From Lonicera japonica (Eukaryota > Streptophyta > Magnoliopsida > Dipsacales > Caprifoliaceae), in the NCBI GenBank assembly GCA_021464415.1, contig CM038467.1, forward strand, positions 22,352,011-22,416,010: a stretch of 64,000 bases of DNA. The letters run 5' to 3'. Position 1 is the stretch's first letter. Each line of letters begins with the position of its first letter. The translations under genes and the position numbers were made by a program. Of this stretch, positions 13,767 through 25,060 are shown one piece after another. A model generated the notes under the pieces. It did not search any database and had not been told where the DNA came from. It saw nothing but the letters and a program-made list of their open reading frames with translations.

Positions 13767-14315
13767 TTAGGCATGTCAATGGATCGGATTTGAATCGCAT
13801 TAAGGTGAATTCAAATTTATATTTGAAAAAAGTTTTCGGATATAATTCAGATCGGATCATGTAACAAATCATCAAAATATTGATACATATTCAAATTTGT
13901 TGGAATCAGATTCAGATCGGATTATATCCGATCTATTTAAAATTTTAATTATATAATAATTAGTTTGTAAATATATAAAAATAAATAACATAAAAGTTAA
14001 ACTTAATAATAGCCAAATTTATTCTATTCTTGGAAAAAGAAACTTATTTTATACTTTTTGGGTTATATTTAATTTTTATGAGTGCATTAATAATAATGTG
14101 GCAAATATAAATAATAATAAATTTAAGCATAAATGTGTTTCTTGGATCGGATCGGATTACAAACGGATAGGATCGACATAAATTCATATCCGATTGGTTA
14201 ATCAAAGCCTAATGGGTCCAGATCGGATTCAATTGGATATAAAGATCATAAATTTCGATCTATATCCAAATAAACATATCAGATTCGGATACAAATCTAA
14301 TCAATTGAAAGGTTT
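13767..14315. mobile_element. hAT-type non-autonomous element with 8-bp TSD
   Basis: The flanks ACTCTTGA at 13759-13766 and 14316-14323 are identical. The inner ends are imperfect inverted repeats that both contain a TCAATKGATYRGATTTG core. The interior is rich in GGATCGGAT and ATCCGAT motifs near both ends, as expected for hAT subterminal binding repeats. It is about 549 bp and has no ORF. Confidence 0.72.
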
Positions 14316-17004
14316 ACTCTTGAAAGTCCTTCCATTCTATTTGAAAAAATGAAAGCTGCTTGTCCTCACTAATAGAAAACAACAATCCCTCTTGGTAACC
14401 CTTCGAGTTTAACACTTTTTTAAGCATGAAGCGTATGTTTTTTAGATAGGCTGACAAAATATCTCCCTTTTGAGAAAAAAAAGGGGAAGAAGATGTGAAA
14501 GGTTATATATGTAATTGAATAGGGACACTAAAAAATTATTGATATATGAGCTATGTATATATATTATTATTCAATTGAGTAATGACACATAAACCAACTT
14601 ATTAATATGATGAATAATAATTTAAGTGTAACATCCTCTTGAAAGATATTGTTCAACAACTCCTGAAAGATATTATTCAACAATCCATGCCTATCTCATT
14701 AGTTGCTATACAAAAGTTGGTCACATGATCAGATGGTTCTTGTAGTATTATATTACCATACAAAAAGTAATGTAATTAATATTCCAAATCCTAAGAATCT
14801 TTTTTTTTTCCCTTTTAATAACAAATGGAGGCATAGGCGCCGCACATGAGAAAAGGATAAGAAGGGGAAACATTCACTCAAAGTTGAAGTTTACTTTTAT
14901 GCTCTCTCGGTTTCTTGTGTCTCATATTAAAAACTTTGTATCTTAAACTGAGTGTTTTCATTACAAAATAAGGAATAGTTAAGAGAAATTATAGGTCGTA
15001 TCGAGGTTAGCGAAAGCTAAACCCACACTTGAATTGTTCAAATAACTAAGTAGACACATTAAGGACTCTTACCCTCCACACTTGAATTGAATAACTAAGT
15101 AGATACATTAAAGACTCATTTGATTGTATGAATTGTCTAATTTATAATAACTTCGTTGTAAATTGACAAATTATATTTATTTATTTTATTTTAACAAAAA
15201 ATTATATAGTTTAATTTTTTCCACATAAGATCGATCATTGCCAGTTCAACGCAAATCCAGACATTGATCTTGTTGGAAAGTAGGACAGTTTTTTTTTTTT
15301 CAAGTACAAGCAAAGGAGAACAGCGCTCTCTCGGAAATCAGAAAATGTCAAAAACACGCATCTGAATGGATGGCCTTAATTTTGAACTCTGAGTCAAAAA
15401 CACCTCACACACGCATTATATTTTATGTTTGTCGAAGGCCCTCGAAAGGGGAATGCCTCGATCTTTATCCCTATAATTGTGTGGGGTTGAAATAATAAGA
15501 TACTCTTGATGTTAAAATTTCTCAAGTCTTGTCCGGTGCAAGTTAAAACAAGGAAACATTCAACTTCAGTGACACTTACAAACGTGCATTTTTCTAACTA
15601 GTGAAAAAAATAACACAATTTTATTGTTTTATGCAAAATTTCAAGTGAATTGGAGACATGTAACCATTCAATTCTGCTTTCTTCATTTTTATAATGCATT
15701 TAATCTAATCAAAAGTATGCTGTGATAAATTCGATTAGTTTAATGTTTCACATGCACCTCCCATAATTATTTTAATCATGAACTAAATTGATGAATTGTG
15801 AATTTAAAATAAATAAAAATTTATAAGCTTTTTCATTGCACAACATGGGTAAGTTGGAACTTTCCTGTATTAAGTAATGGGCTATCTTTGGAAGGGCAAC
15901 TCATACAGAGTTGAAGAAATCCTGATCATTTGTTAAGAAACAGTTGGTAGAGTTTGACTATTTACGTATGTATGTCAAAATCTAAGCTATCCAATTCTGA
16001 ACAAATTACTGAACTTGCTACCACGTTATAGCATGATTCGCCGGATCCCCACACCACCCCACACCCCAGAACAAACAGAAAAAAAAAAAAAGAAAGAAAA
16101 AGAAAGATTAGACGCCCAACAATGCGTGAAGGACATGCCAAAAGGTGTCATTTTCTGTGTCAATAAGCTTGTCTCCCTATAATTACTTAAAATATAATCT
16201 ATAAGTGTACTTTCCAAGCCAACAACCATGTAGTTCATTAACATCCTCCCTGTTCTCGTGACTGAAAGGTTCTTGTTTCAACCCATACGGACATGACTAT
16301 CGAACCCCCCACCTTTATTGTAGTGGTTGCTTGTCCACCCTTATTATAGAGGTTGTGGGTTCATAGTTGTATGAAAAATAGTGGTATTATAAAGGAAAAG
16401 TTGTGTTGTAAAATTATCTCTTTGTATCAATAAAAGAAAAGAAAAGAAAGATCGTACTTTCCAGGAGCCCTGTGTTAGTAAACTAGCTTCTAGAGTTTCA
16501 TAACTCATTCAAGAACTTGAATCACCAGCCTCCAATTCTTTGCCAAAATTCAAGTTGTATATGCGTAACTACCTATATAATTAGGAAAACCCAAAAACCC
16601 GAAACAAAAGCATCAAAGCAAAGTACCTGAATTAATCATTACCTTAGAGACGAGTTGAGTTCCTTTGTTGGCACTGCATACCATACATGCCCACAAGAGC
16701 AAGCCAATTATGCTGCAATATACACATTGCATATCCATGGCCGAGCAGAAAACCAGAAACACACATTATATGTACAGAACATTTACAAGTCAGTTTCATA
16801 GTTATAAGAACCATATTTAGCATAGTACAACCTCAACAGCAGTCAAATACTACTTTATACTATATCTTACAAAAAGTCACCACTTAGTTCCAGTTGAAGA
16901 GTCAGTCGCCTCTTCTGCTTTGATGTCTAGCATGCTCCAGGGGTTAATCAACTTTGCATAACAGATAAATCATATATGCCATGGCGGGTTGTACAAGACC
17001 AACT
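14316..17004. other. intergenic DNA downstream of the kinase gene
   Basis: No gene was recognised. It contains a small direct repeat at about 15028-15119 (AATAACTAAGTAGAYACATTAA twice), homopolymer tracts at 15290-15301 and 16080-16092, a possible SINE relic at about 16245-16445, and probably the 3' untranslated region of the minus-strand kinase just left of its stop at 17005. Confidence 0.5.
16245..16445 (+). repeat. possible degraded SINE
   Basis: The segment has a tRNA-like box-B-like GGGTTCATAG near 16345, a preceding GTAGTGGTTGCTTGTCC block, and an A-rich AAAAGAAAAGAAAAGAAAG tail at about 16433-16449. This is the order expected of a tRNA-derived SINE. Target duplications were not identified. 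Confidence 0.35.
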
Positions 17005-20000
17005 CTAAAATGCTGTACAGAGGCTGTTAACTTTAATGTTAGAGGAACATTTCTGTTGGACTGGGGTGTTTGGACTGCATAATCGGCTTCTCTTTGGCTC
17101 TGATATCCTCACCCTTGAAATAGCCACAGCGAGAACGTCAACCAATCCACAGTCTTCATCTTTGAGGTTATTGGACGAACCTGGACTAGAGTCGTCACTG
17201 AGAGAACTGCTACTGCTTATAAACTTGTTCCTCTCGGATTCAAACCCGGGTGTGGCAGTCAGTGAAGTTAACCTAAAATGGGCTTTTACTTTTGGCCTCA
17301 GAGTTACTGTCTCTAATGTCGGTTCAGTGTAAAATAAAATCCACGGATGACCTGAAAAAGAAAAATAAATGGACATGGATACAAAAGTTAAGGCTCTGTT
17401 ATGTTTCCAACAATTATAAAATTAAGGTTCCATTTGGTTTGTTCTTGGAATCCAAACTTCCCACTAAATTAAGACTACAATGTTTGGGGAATCCAGGATT
17501 CCTAGGAAAGGATAATTTCTTCATCCATTTTCATATACTAGTTTTTTTGCACGTGCGTTGCACGGGGTTTTAGTGTTTGACAAAGGTCATTAAATTTATT
17601 AATGAATACATATATGCTAAGAATTGAATAATTAGTATGAAATAAAAATAATGACAAATAAACAAAAAACTTAGTATCAAGTGTAAAATTCAATTAATAT
17701 TTATAAGAAACTCATATAATTAGTAAACTATAGAAAGACTTAAATAGTTAGTATGAAGTGGAAAATAAAAATAATAACAAATATTTTTTAATTATAAGAA
17801 AATCATAGATTTGGTCACTATAGAAAAATATTGTAAATATATGATTAAATTTTGTCGCATTGAATTCTTTTAATAAATGTTTTTTTTAAACACCAAACAT
17901 AACTATAAATAAACAAATAAATGTGGTCTACTTTGGAATGAAATTCTAATTCAAGCTAAAGGCTTTGTCATTTTAGTATGATCTGTTAAATAGTTTCCTT
18001 ATGTGGAAGTTTGTTATCAAGTTTTATAGAAGTCTTATACAATACATCTAATTCAACAAAAACTCTAATTTGTTAAATTATTTTAGTAAAATAAAGTAGA
18101 GTTTAAATTTATCTAAAATACTAATACTAATACAAAAATATATGGATTTATATTGTTTTATTTAATGTAAAACTTAAAATATTTGTTTATTATTTTAACC
18201 AAATGAAGTAGAGTTTAAATTTATCTAGAATACTACTAATATAAAAATATATGGCGTTATACTTTTTTATTTAATGTAAATCTTAAAATCTTGTGCTTAA
18301 AATCAAGGGGACATATACTTTTTTATTTAATGTAAATCTTAAAATCTTGTGCTTAAAATCAAGGGGACATGTACTTTTTTATTTAATGTAAATCTTAAAA
18401 TTGATTTATACTGTTTTATTTAATGTAAAACTTAAAATATTTGTTTATACTTTTTTATTTGTTTAATTTAATGTTTTAAAATATTTATTTAACTATTTTA
18501 GCCAAATAAAGTAGAGTTTAAATTTATCTTAAATATTTATACTAATATAAAAATATAAGGAGTTATACTTTTTTATTTAATGTAAATTTTAAAATCTTGT
18601 GCTAAAATCAAGGGGATATATACTTTTTTATTTAATGTAAATCTTAAAATCTTGTACTTAAAATCAAGGGGTATATTTGTCTTCCCAAAAAAAGGGAAAA
18701 AAAACTTTAGTTATTCGTACTTTTATATATAGTATAGATATAGATATAGATAATTTGAGAGGGCAGGGCCAAGAGGATTCAAAGGAATGCTAACTTCTTC
18801 TTTTCTTTTCTTTTGTTTTTTTTTAACAAAATTATGCAACTGATACGAAAAGAAAAGTCAATATCCGAAGCTTACTCAGTACATCGTCAGCGGTGAACCT
18901 AGCCGAAACATCCCTTTCCAGCATATGTGTAATCAGATCACGAGCAGGTTGGGATACGGATTCCCATAACCCACCACTAAAATTGAGGTTCACCTTCTTG
19001 ATAGCTTCGAACACGGTTTCCAATGAATCACCGTGAAAAGGAAGCAAACCAATCAAAAGCGCATGGAGGAGGACACCAGCACTCCATATATCCACTTTCC
19101 CTGAATAATCACCAGCCAATACTTCTGGGGCGACATAGGCGGGACTTCCAACTACACCAGACACGCTTTGACCTATAGGAAGGAAGGCAAATTTTAGATT
19201 AAAGGTTATTTATTTGTACAAAGTAAAAAAGGAAAAAAAAAAAGAATTTCTTTTACCCTTAGTGTCAACAAAAAATTCAGAATATGAAAAATGTTTATAA
19301 AGGTAGTAATTAACTGGCTAAATAAACTAAATTCCTGCGGAAACCTAGATACATCTACTGAAGAAACCATGCGTGTTGGCTCACATGGAAACAATTCTAA
19401 GGCAAGCTACCGATTTTAAGTTAAAAGGACATAGGGAATTGCCAAGGAAATAGCCAAAAATAAAGTTGGGTTCAGTTCCAATTATATTCCTTGATTTGCA
19501 TTTCATCTATTAATAAATGCAGGGCATTCTAGTTTCCTTGTTACTGCTCCTTCATCGCCAAGTCCTATTTCAAGTTTAATCATTAAACCCCTTTTCAAGA
19601 TCAACATTATTTTATATATCATTTATAAAGGCCCTGTTTGTTTATGACTTTAGTTTGCCGTAAGAACACATTTCAAAACTTGACTACTTTTATATTCAAA
19701 ATCAGTCCCAAAAGAACTATATGGTGTTTATCCTGGTCACTGTGCTTGAAACATCCAGTAGCCAAACTAGATAAGCTAATAGGAACAATAACTTCTCAAT
19801 AAAATTGAAGTGTAAAAGTGTGTAAATAACTAAATGTAGCATCAGTTCAGAATGGAAATTCAAAATCATGGGCACTAACCATTTGCAATTCTAACAGCCA
19901 ATCCAAAATCCGCAAGCTTGATTCCTCCAGAGTTCGTAAGCAGTACATTCTCAGGCTTTACATCACGGTGAACAACACCCATTTCGTGACAATATTTGAT

Positions 20001-20621
20001 AACCACCATCAGTTCCTTCAGTAAATTAGCAGCTCTTTGCTCCGAAAGCGGCCCTTCCTTAGCCATTTGATCAAGCAACCTTCCCCCCGAACACAGCTCC
20101 ATCACAAGATGAAAAGATTGAGTGTCCTCATAAACCGCCTTTAATGTCACCACACTCGGATGCCCAGAAAGGTGCTGCATTATCTCCACCTCCCGGTGCA
20201 CAATTTCCTCCCCCTTCTGCAGTGTCTTGCAAGCAAATTCTTCACCACTAGCTTTATTCCGACACAGTACCACAGACCCAAATTTCCCTTTCCCGATAAC
20301 TTCACCCAACTCGTAGTCTAGTTCGATCTTTTTCTTTCGACCCATTCGAGTCATTGCATCGATACACCCAATTTTCCTCTTAAGACCTCTACCGGGCAGA
20401 TCTGTGCACGAGCCCCCACAAGGTGGGGCAGTGACAACTCCGGTGACTACAGTTTTACAAGAACTAACGGTTTCAATTGCTACTATTTCCTTGCACTTCT
20501 TTTTACGCCTAGAGTAATCTTCCAGCGACAAATGTGACCAAATGATTGTTAATGGAGTTGGGTTAATTCGACATGCGGCTAGAGTCTCCACTCCCTTTCT
20601 CTTCCTCCCCAAAAATTCCAT
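17005..20621 (-). CDS. PEPRK2: Ser/Thr protein kinase, PEPRK2-like (CDPK-SnRK superfamily), 3 exons
   Basis: Exons are 19880-20621, 19172-19876 is not exonic, rather exon 2 is 18876-19172, and exon 3 is 17005-17351. They are spliced at G|GTTAGT..AG|GTCAAA and A|GTAAGC..CAG|GTCATC. The joined CDS is 1386 nt (461 aa). The kinase domain spans about residues 104-350, with glycine loop IGKGKFGS (110-117), catalytic Lys132 in FACKTL, HRDVKPEN (218-225), DFG (238-240) and YVAPEVL (260-266). A roughly 100-residue basic N-terminal extension contains KRK and RRKKK clusters, and a Ser-rich tail (SSSSSLSDDSSPGSS) follows. There are no EF hands, which separates it from CDPKs and points to PEPC-kinase-related kinases. 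The PEPRK2 name is from memory of the family; substrates are unknown. Intron 2 (17352-18875) contains a Helitron. Confidence 0.9.
17538..18750 (-). mobile_element. non-autonomous Helitron in intron 2 of the kinase gene
   Basis: Read on the minus strand, the element starts A|TCTATATCTATATC at 18750. It ends with a GC-rich hairpin (CCCCGTGCAACGCACGTG), a short A-rich spacer and CTAG|T at 17538, the classical Helitron terminus between host A and T. There are no TIRs and no target duplication. The interior of about 1.2 kb is AT-rich, with a short tandem array at 18240-18690. No Rep/helicase ORF is present, so it would have needed an autonomous partner. Confidence 0.78.
18240..18690. repeat. AT-rich tandem array inside the Helitron
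   Basis: Imperfect repeats of a roughly 57-59-bp unit contain TACTTTTTTATTTAATGTAA, a TCTTAAAATCTTG segment and AAATCAAGGGG. About five to six copies occur, some truncated. Internal minisatellites of this kind are common in non-autonomous Helitrons. Confidence 0.7.
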
Positions 20622-22646
20622 ACTTGAAAATTCTCAAAAACCCAAACAGATGCAATCCTACAAGTTATACCTAATTTACTACACTTAATATTCACCTGGT
20701 ATTACACAATCCTCCTATTGATAACCAACTCATCGAAGTTCAAATATGTGGTTGAATTCTGCAATTTCAGCAAAGGAGTGTCAATCTAACCAAGTTCAAT
20801 TCAACAATTATCAAATCAAAACACTTAGAAAGGAAAACCACAAATTACAAAAAGAAGTAAAAATAAGGGTAGGTAAAGGCAAGATGAAAACCTCTGAACA
20901 TCAAGAACCGCTTATTCTTCTTTTTCCGACCCATTTGAATGAATGATTCAACAGACGTAAACATCGATTTGGTTCTGAAGATTTCCTGCAAAATCGGAAG
21001 AATCAGTACCTAAGCCCTAAAATCTGTGATAGGTGTGATGGAGAGAGAAAGAGTAAAGCTAAATAGAATTTGGGAGATTGAACTGTGACAAAGAGAAGTG
21101 GTGTGAAAGTATAATGATGAAGAGTGAATAGATTTTACTACCTTCATAGAGAAGAGAAGAAATCTGGAGGAGCGACGAAGAGTAAAAAAGAATTCTTGGA
21201 AAAAAAAAAGGGGAAAGTAATAAGTTGTTGATTTTTGATTATTTCCCTGAACCAACACACGTGATGCACAACTGCCAACTGTACTATTCGCGCGCGCGCC
21301 CCCACTTCTATACTGTATTATAATGTATATGTATATATATATATATATTTACGGTCCTTTTTGGTCCCCCCAACAATGTATTGTATTGTATTGTGTAGAC
21401 AAGACGACCAGTCCACTTGTGACGTTACTGTATCGGGTCTTAATGAATGCAAATTATTTTTATTTTTACGAGAATATGATCTATTAATTTAAAAAATATA
21501 CAAAATTTAATGTGATTCAATAAAATTTAATTGTATTAAAAATTGAAAAATGTTTTAACAAGTTTAACAAATCATCCAAATTCGTTAAGAGTGAACCTTA
21601 AGCCCCCCTCAAAATTCATTGATTCATATTGTATTAATAATGTGTATTATGTAATTCTGCTGAGTATTGTATTGAGAAACTTTGTGTCACACACATATCT
21701 TCTTTTCTTTTCTTAAAAAAAAAAGAGGTTTAATTTTTTTTTCTTTTTTAATACAAATAACAAAAAAATTGTATGTACTAAAAATAAAAAGAAGTGAAAG
21801 GAACATTCTGCAGAGTGAATTCTATTCTACGTGACAATGCATTTTAAAGGATGTTAATGTCTTGTTATCACACATTTTGAATTCAACCGCAGTCTCCAAT
21901 TGTGGTATACTTTTCTAAAAATACATATTTTACTAATTAAAAAATAATATTATTGAAAAGTGTGGGAAAATTAAAAGTACAAAAAAAATTAAAAAAGGTT
22001 TAGTCGCTCATCGTTATTGGCTGTATCAGAATATTTTCATTTTCTGAAAAGAAAGATAATTTAAACAGGAGTCAAACTTACATCACTGACCAAATCAAAT
22101 TCAAGCATTCTCAATTCTACCAAGTTTTGCAAGAAGCAAATGGGCATTGGCCTACGAACAATAACTTGACAGATAAACATAAAGATCAGAAAGAAGGAAA
22201 AGAAGAAAGCAATCAAATAAGATTCCCTTCTCTTTTCACATTTATTAAATCCAACATGTTCACCATTCCTAACGAAACAAAAGAAACAACCCAAAAAACT
22301 ACACATACATTTAACTACTACATTGTCCCATACCCCTTCTTGACTTCTTCTCTTCCATTTCCTTCTACATACTAGTCAAATTCTAGTGAAATCCACCACA
22401 GAGGGTGGTTCAACCACGTAAAACTTTGTACGAAACAGCTAAATCAAGAAGGGGCAGAGGCAATTAGGCTAAAAAAGAGAGTAAGTCAGTAAGTCTTGAA
22501 GTAAGACTTGTGGAAAACATCTTTAACAAAAAAGAAGATGTATCAAGAAACAAATTAACTAGGACTTACTAAGATGTGGTTTTCAGGACTAAATGCGCAT
22601 TAAAAATACTAAAGAATATTAGTTTTTTTGCAACAATGAGAACTGA
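20622..22646. other. promoter/5' leader of the kinase gene and spacer
   Basis: The DNA right of 20621 must include the leader and promoter of the minus-strand kinase. A minus-strand TTGCAG|GAAATC at about 20985-20996 could be the acceptor of a 5' untranslated intron. It also contains an (CG)n run at 21289-21299, a TA microsatellite at about 21327-21349, and the 3' flank of the purine permease (about 22380-22646). No coding gene was seen. Confidence 0.45.
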
Positions 22647-23817
22647 CTAATGAGGCTGAGGCAACTCTGGTTCTGCCGACTTTTTCTCCTCCTGCTTAAT
22701 AACTTGGAGCTCTCCGTAAAAGTATGAAATGAAACCCCAGCAAGAGAGGGCAAGAGCAAGCCCTTTTTCTACTTGGAACTTCTCGTGGAAGAACAATACG
22801 GCCAAAACTTCGGTAGCTGGCAGCAAAGCAGCAATTATAATACCAGAGAGCAGAGAGGAGGCGCAAAATATGACTCCAGTTGCACCCAAGAAGAAGAATT
22901 GCCAAAAGAGTGCACAGAACACAAGTACCACGTAATAAGTCGCCTGCCCAAGTTCGAATTCCCGTGCCTCTCTTGGTATTGCCTGCAATCAGAGTTTTGA
23001 AAATTAAACACACCGATTTAATTAGATCAGGTGCACACACAACATACATAACGGGGAGAGAGAGTACCGGGAAGTCATGGTTCACAATCATCCCGACAGT
23101 GCAGAAGGCGGTAGCAAAGAAGGAAATAACCATCTGGGTCTCCATGATCAGAGAATAATTGATGGGCTGCTTAGCTTTCTTGTATGTCAACTCAATCATA
23201 GGTAGGACAAACCCATACAAAAAGGAAGCCCCAAGTGTTGTAAAAAACCCGATATAGTATTGCCTATTGGTTTCATTAGCTGGGCGATCACTACCAGAAT
23301 GAAATGCAAGCACCACAGCTCCAACCGTCAGCAAAAACACCGAGTTCACAGTAAATGCAGTAAATTTCTGCTTAACAAGAATAAACGCAAATCCAGCAGT
23401 GAAGGCCAACTGCGTAGCGATTATAAGAGAATAGGTGGAGACAGGTAGAAAAGAAACACCATACGAGGCCAAAAAATCATCTGCGCCTGTGAGAACCCCA
23501 AGGGCGGCAAAAGGGAGGACTAGACGAGGCTTGATAGTTATAAGCTTGGTACCGGGTACCCCTTTACTACGACGGTACGCATAAGAGAGTAGAACGGGGA
23601 TTATGACAAAGGGAAAACCAGCTGTTTCTAGCCAGCATGCCAACCAGATTCGTTTTCCACCTTTAACAAAGTAGAGACGCTGTAAAAGTGGGCCACCACA
23701 ATTGCCTAGGCTTAGCATCAAGATGTTCAGCCAGAGGAGGACTCTCTTCATGCTTTTGTCCATCTTTGCATCTTTGTCTTGGTTGTTTGTAGTAAGGCCT
23801 GTCTCCAAAATCTCCAT
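22647..23817 (-). CDS. purine permease (PUP family), 2 coding exons
   Basis: Exon 1 is 23068-23817 and exon 2 is 22647-22982. They join in phase 0 (CCG|GTACTC..GCAG|GCAATA), giving NHDFPAIPREAREF and a 361-aa protein, the normal size for plant PUPs of the drug/metabolite transporter superfamily. Family signatures are LGNCGGPLLQRLYFVKGGKR (near residue 40), SYGVSFLPVSTYSLIIATQL, AFTAGFAFILVKQKFT, ALFWQFFFLGATGVIFCAS and LPATEVLAVLFFHEKFQVEKG. The chain is dominated by hydrophobic spans consistent with about ten membrane helices. PUPs move adenine, cytokinins or related alkaloids with protons across membranes; which of these applies cannot be told. The start ATG at 23817 gives an N-terminal tail (MEILETGL) typical of the family. 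A tandem pseudogene copy lies at 30719-32313. The leader probably contains an intron, with a first exon near 24892. Confidence 0.93.
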
Positions 23818-24484
23818 GGAACCGGAATATGAACTTGCTAGAACTGGAGTTCATGGCATACAGAAACAGTGTTTGAGAATAAAACACAGTACTGTTTTTG
23901 TTTGAGTCTCATACTTCGAGTTGTATTAGTAACCAACACTCGTAAAAACACGTACACATTAAAAAATTAAAATTATTCAGTACTCTTACCTGTTAAGAAT
24001 ATTTTTAATCATTTCACTCAATAAACAATTAGGAACTTTAAGTGGAATTTTTTTTTTTTCAAAAAAATAATGTAGTTTTCTTTGAGTGGCCAGCTGAAAG
24101 AAACTTCTAACTCCTCTTGTGATTGGAATGAGAATATTTAAGCGACCTAGACAATGTTTTATAAGCTATAATTAAGAGGAGTTACATATTATGACCTTTT
24201 GAAACCAGTTACCATTAAATTTAAAGGTCAATTAGTATACAATTCAATTATGATAGCCCAACACCACCTCCATTTGTATTGTGATAATGCCGTTCAAAGT
24301 CAGGATCCGTAGATAATTAGGATCAAACAAATTAAATCCAATTAACATACAGGACTTCCAGCATATAAAGAGTGACCCAAGTCTGTAATTTAAGTATTTC
24401 AGGTTTACTTAACCAAGTTTAACCATTATGCATCGTTGTCAGTTTCGGTATCATTCAAACCCAGTAGTATTCAGGTGCATTAAC
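23818..24484. other. probable leader intron / promoter-proximal DNA of the purine permease
   Basis: No coding sequence is present. If the noncoding exon proposed at 24892 is right, most of this stretch is a 5' untranslated intron. Short segments such as TATCATTCAAACCCAGT (about 24450) recur at 36480-36500, upstream of the pseudogene copy, which supports shared ancestry of the two flanks. Confidence 0.4.
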
Positions 24485-24809
24485 TGATAAACCACCGGAC
24501 CACCCGGATTATAACCCAAAAGCCAGCTTATGGGTTAAAGGTGAGCCCAGTGATATAAGCGCAGCGGAAGGACCGTCCCTGGCCGATGTGGGACTCCACA
24601 ACACTCCCCCTCACATCGGCGGACACCGACTGACCGTGAGGGCGGCCATGTTGGGCACACCGGTGACCCCAGGAACCTGCTCTGATACCATGATAAACCA
24701 CCGGACCACCCGGATTATAACCCAAAAGCCAGCTTATGGGTTAAAGGTGAGCCCAGTGATATAAGCGCAGCGGAAGGACCGTCCCTGGCCGATGTGGGAC
24801 TCCACAACA
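24485..24809 (-). mobile_element. TRIM retrotransposon (intact, identical LTRs)
   Basis: Two identical 119-bp direct repeats (24485-24603 and 24691-24809) begin TGTTGTGGAGTCCC and end GGTTTATCA on the minus strand. Next to the upstream LTR is TGGTATCAGAGCAGG, a primer-binding site for initiator methionine tRNA. Next to the downstream LTR is a GAGGGGGAG polypurine tract. TTAAC flanks both sides. The 87-bp interior has no ORF. Size, PBS, PPT, TG..CA ends and TSD define a terminal-repeat retrotransposon in miniature. The LTRs are too short for the 5S-containing Cassandra type. Zero LTR divergence means a recent insertion. Confidence 0.93.
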
Positions 24810-24891
24810 TTAACATCCAAAAATTAACCATTTTTAAAGTATACTAATGCAAAAAATCGTAGAGGAATACTAGGATTTACCTTTTTCGTGT

Positions 24892-25060
24892 TAACAACTT
24901 GCTCGCAGACAGATCACTTCCTCTTCAACTGCCTCCAGACCATCAAATCAAAGGAGATATTTTGTAGAGATAGGCTTGAATCTTCATTTTCACGTGAACC
25001 GTAAAAGGAGGACAAAAGTGAGGAAAAGAGGAAAAAACAAGAAAGCTAGAAAATAAAGCC
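24892..25060 (-). other. putative noncoding first exon of the purine permease
   Basis: A minus-strand AAG|GTAAATCC donor lies at about 24882-24891. The sequence just upstream of it resembles a block at 36560-36680 upstream of the pseudogene copy, which also carries an AAG|GTAAAT donor. Shared elements are ACTGCCTCCAGACCATC versus CTTGCCTCAAAACCATC, and GATAGGCTTG followed by TTCAT. This looks like a conserved 5' untranslated exon with a leader intron. The exon's outer end is unknown. Confidence 0.4.

Noticed and set aside
24485..24809. Possible Cassandra-type TRIM with 5S rRNA promoter
   Set aside because: The LTR is only 119 bp and I do not see the 5S internal control boxes, so it is called a generic TRIM.
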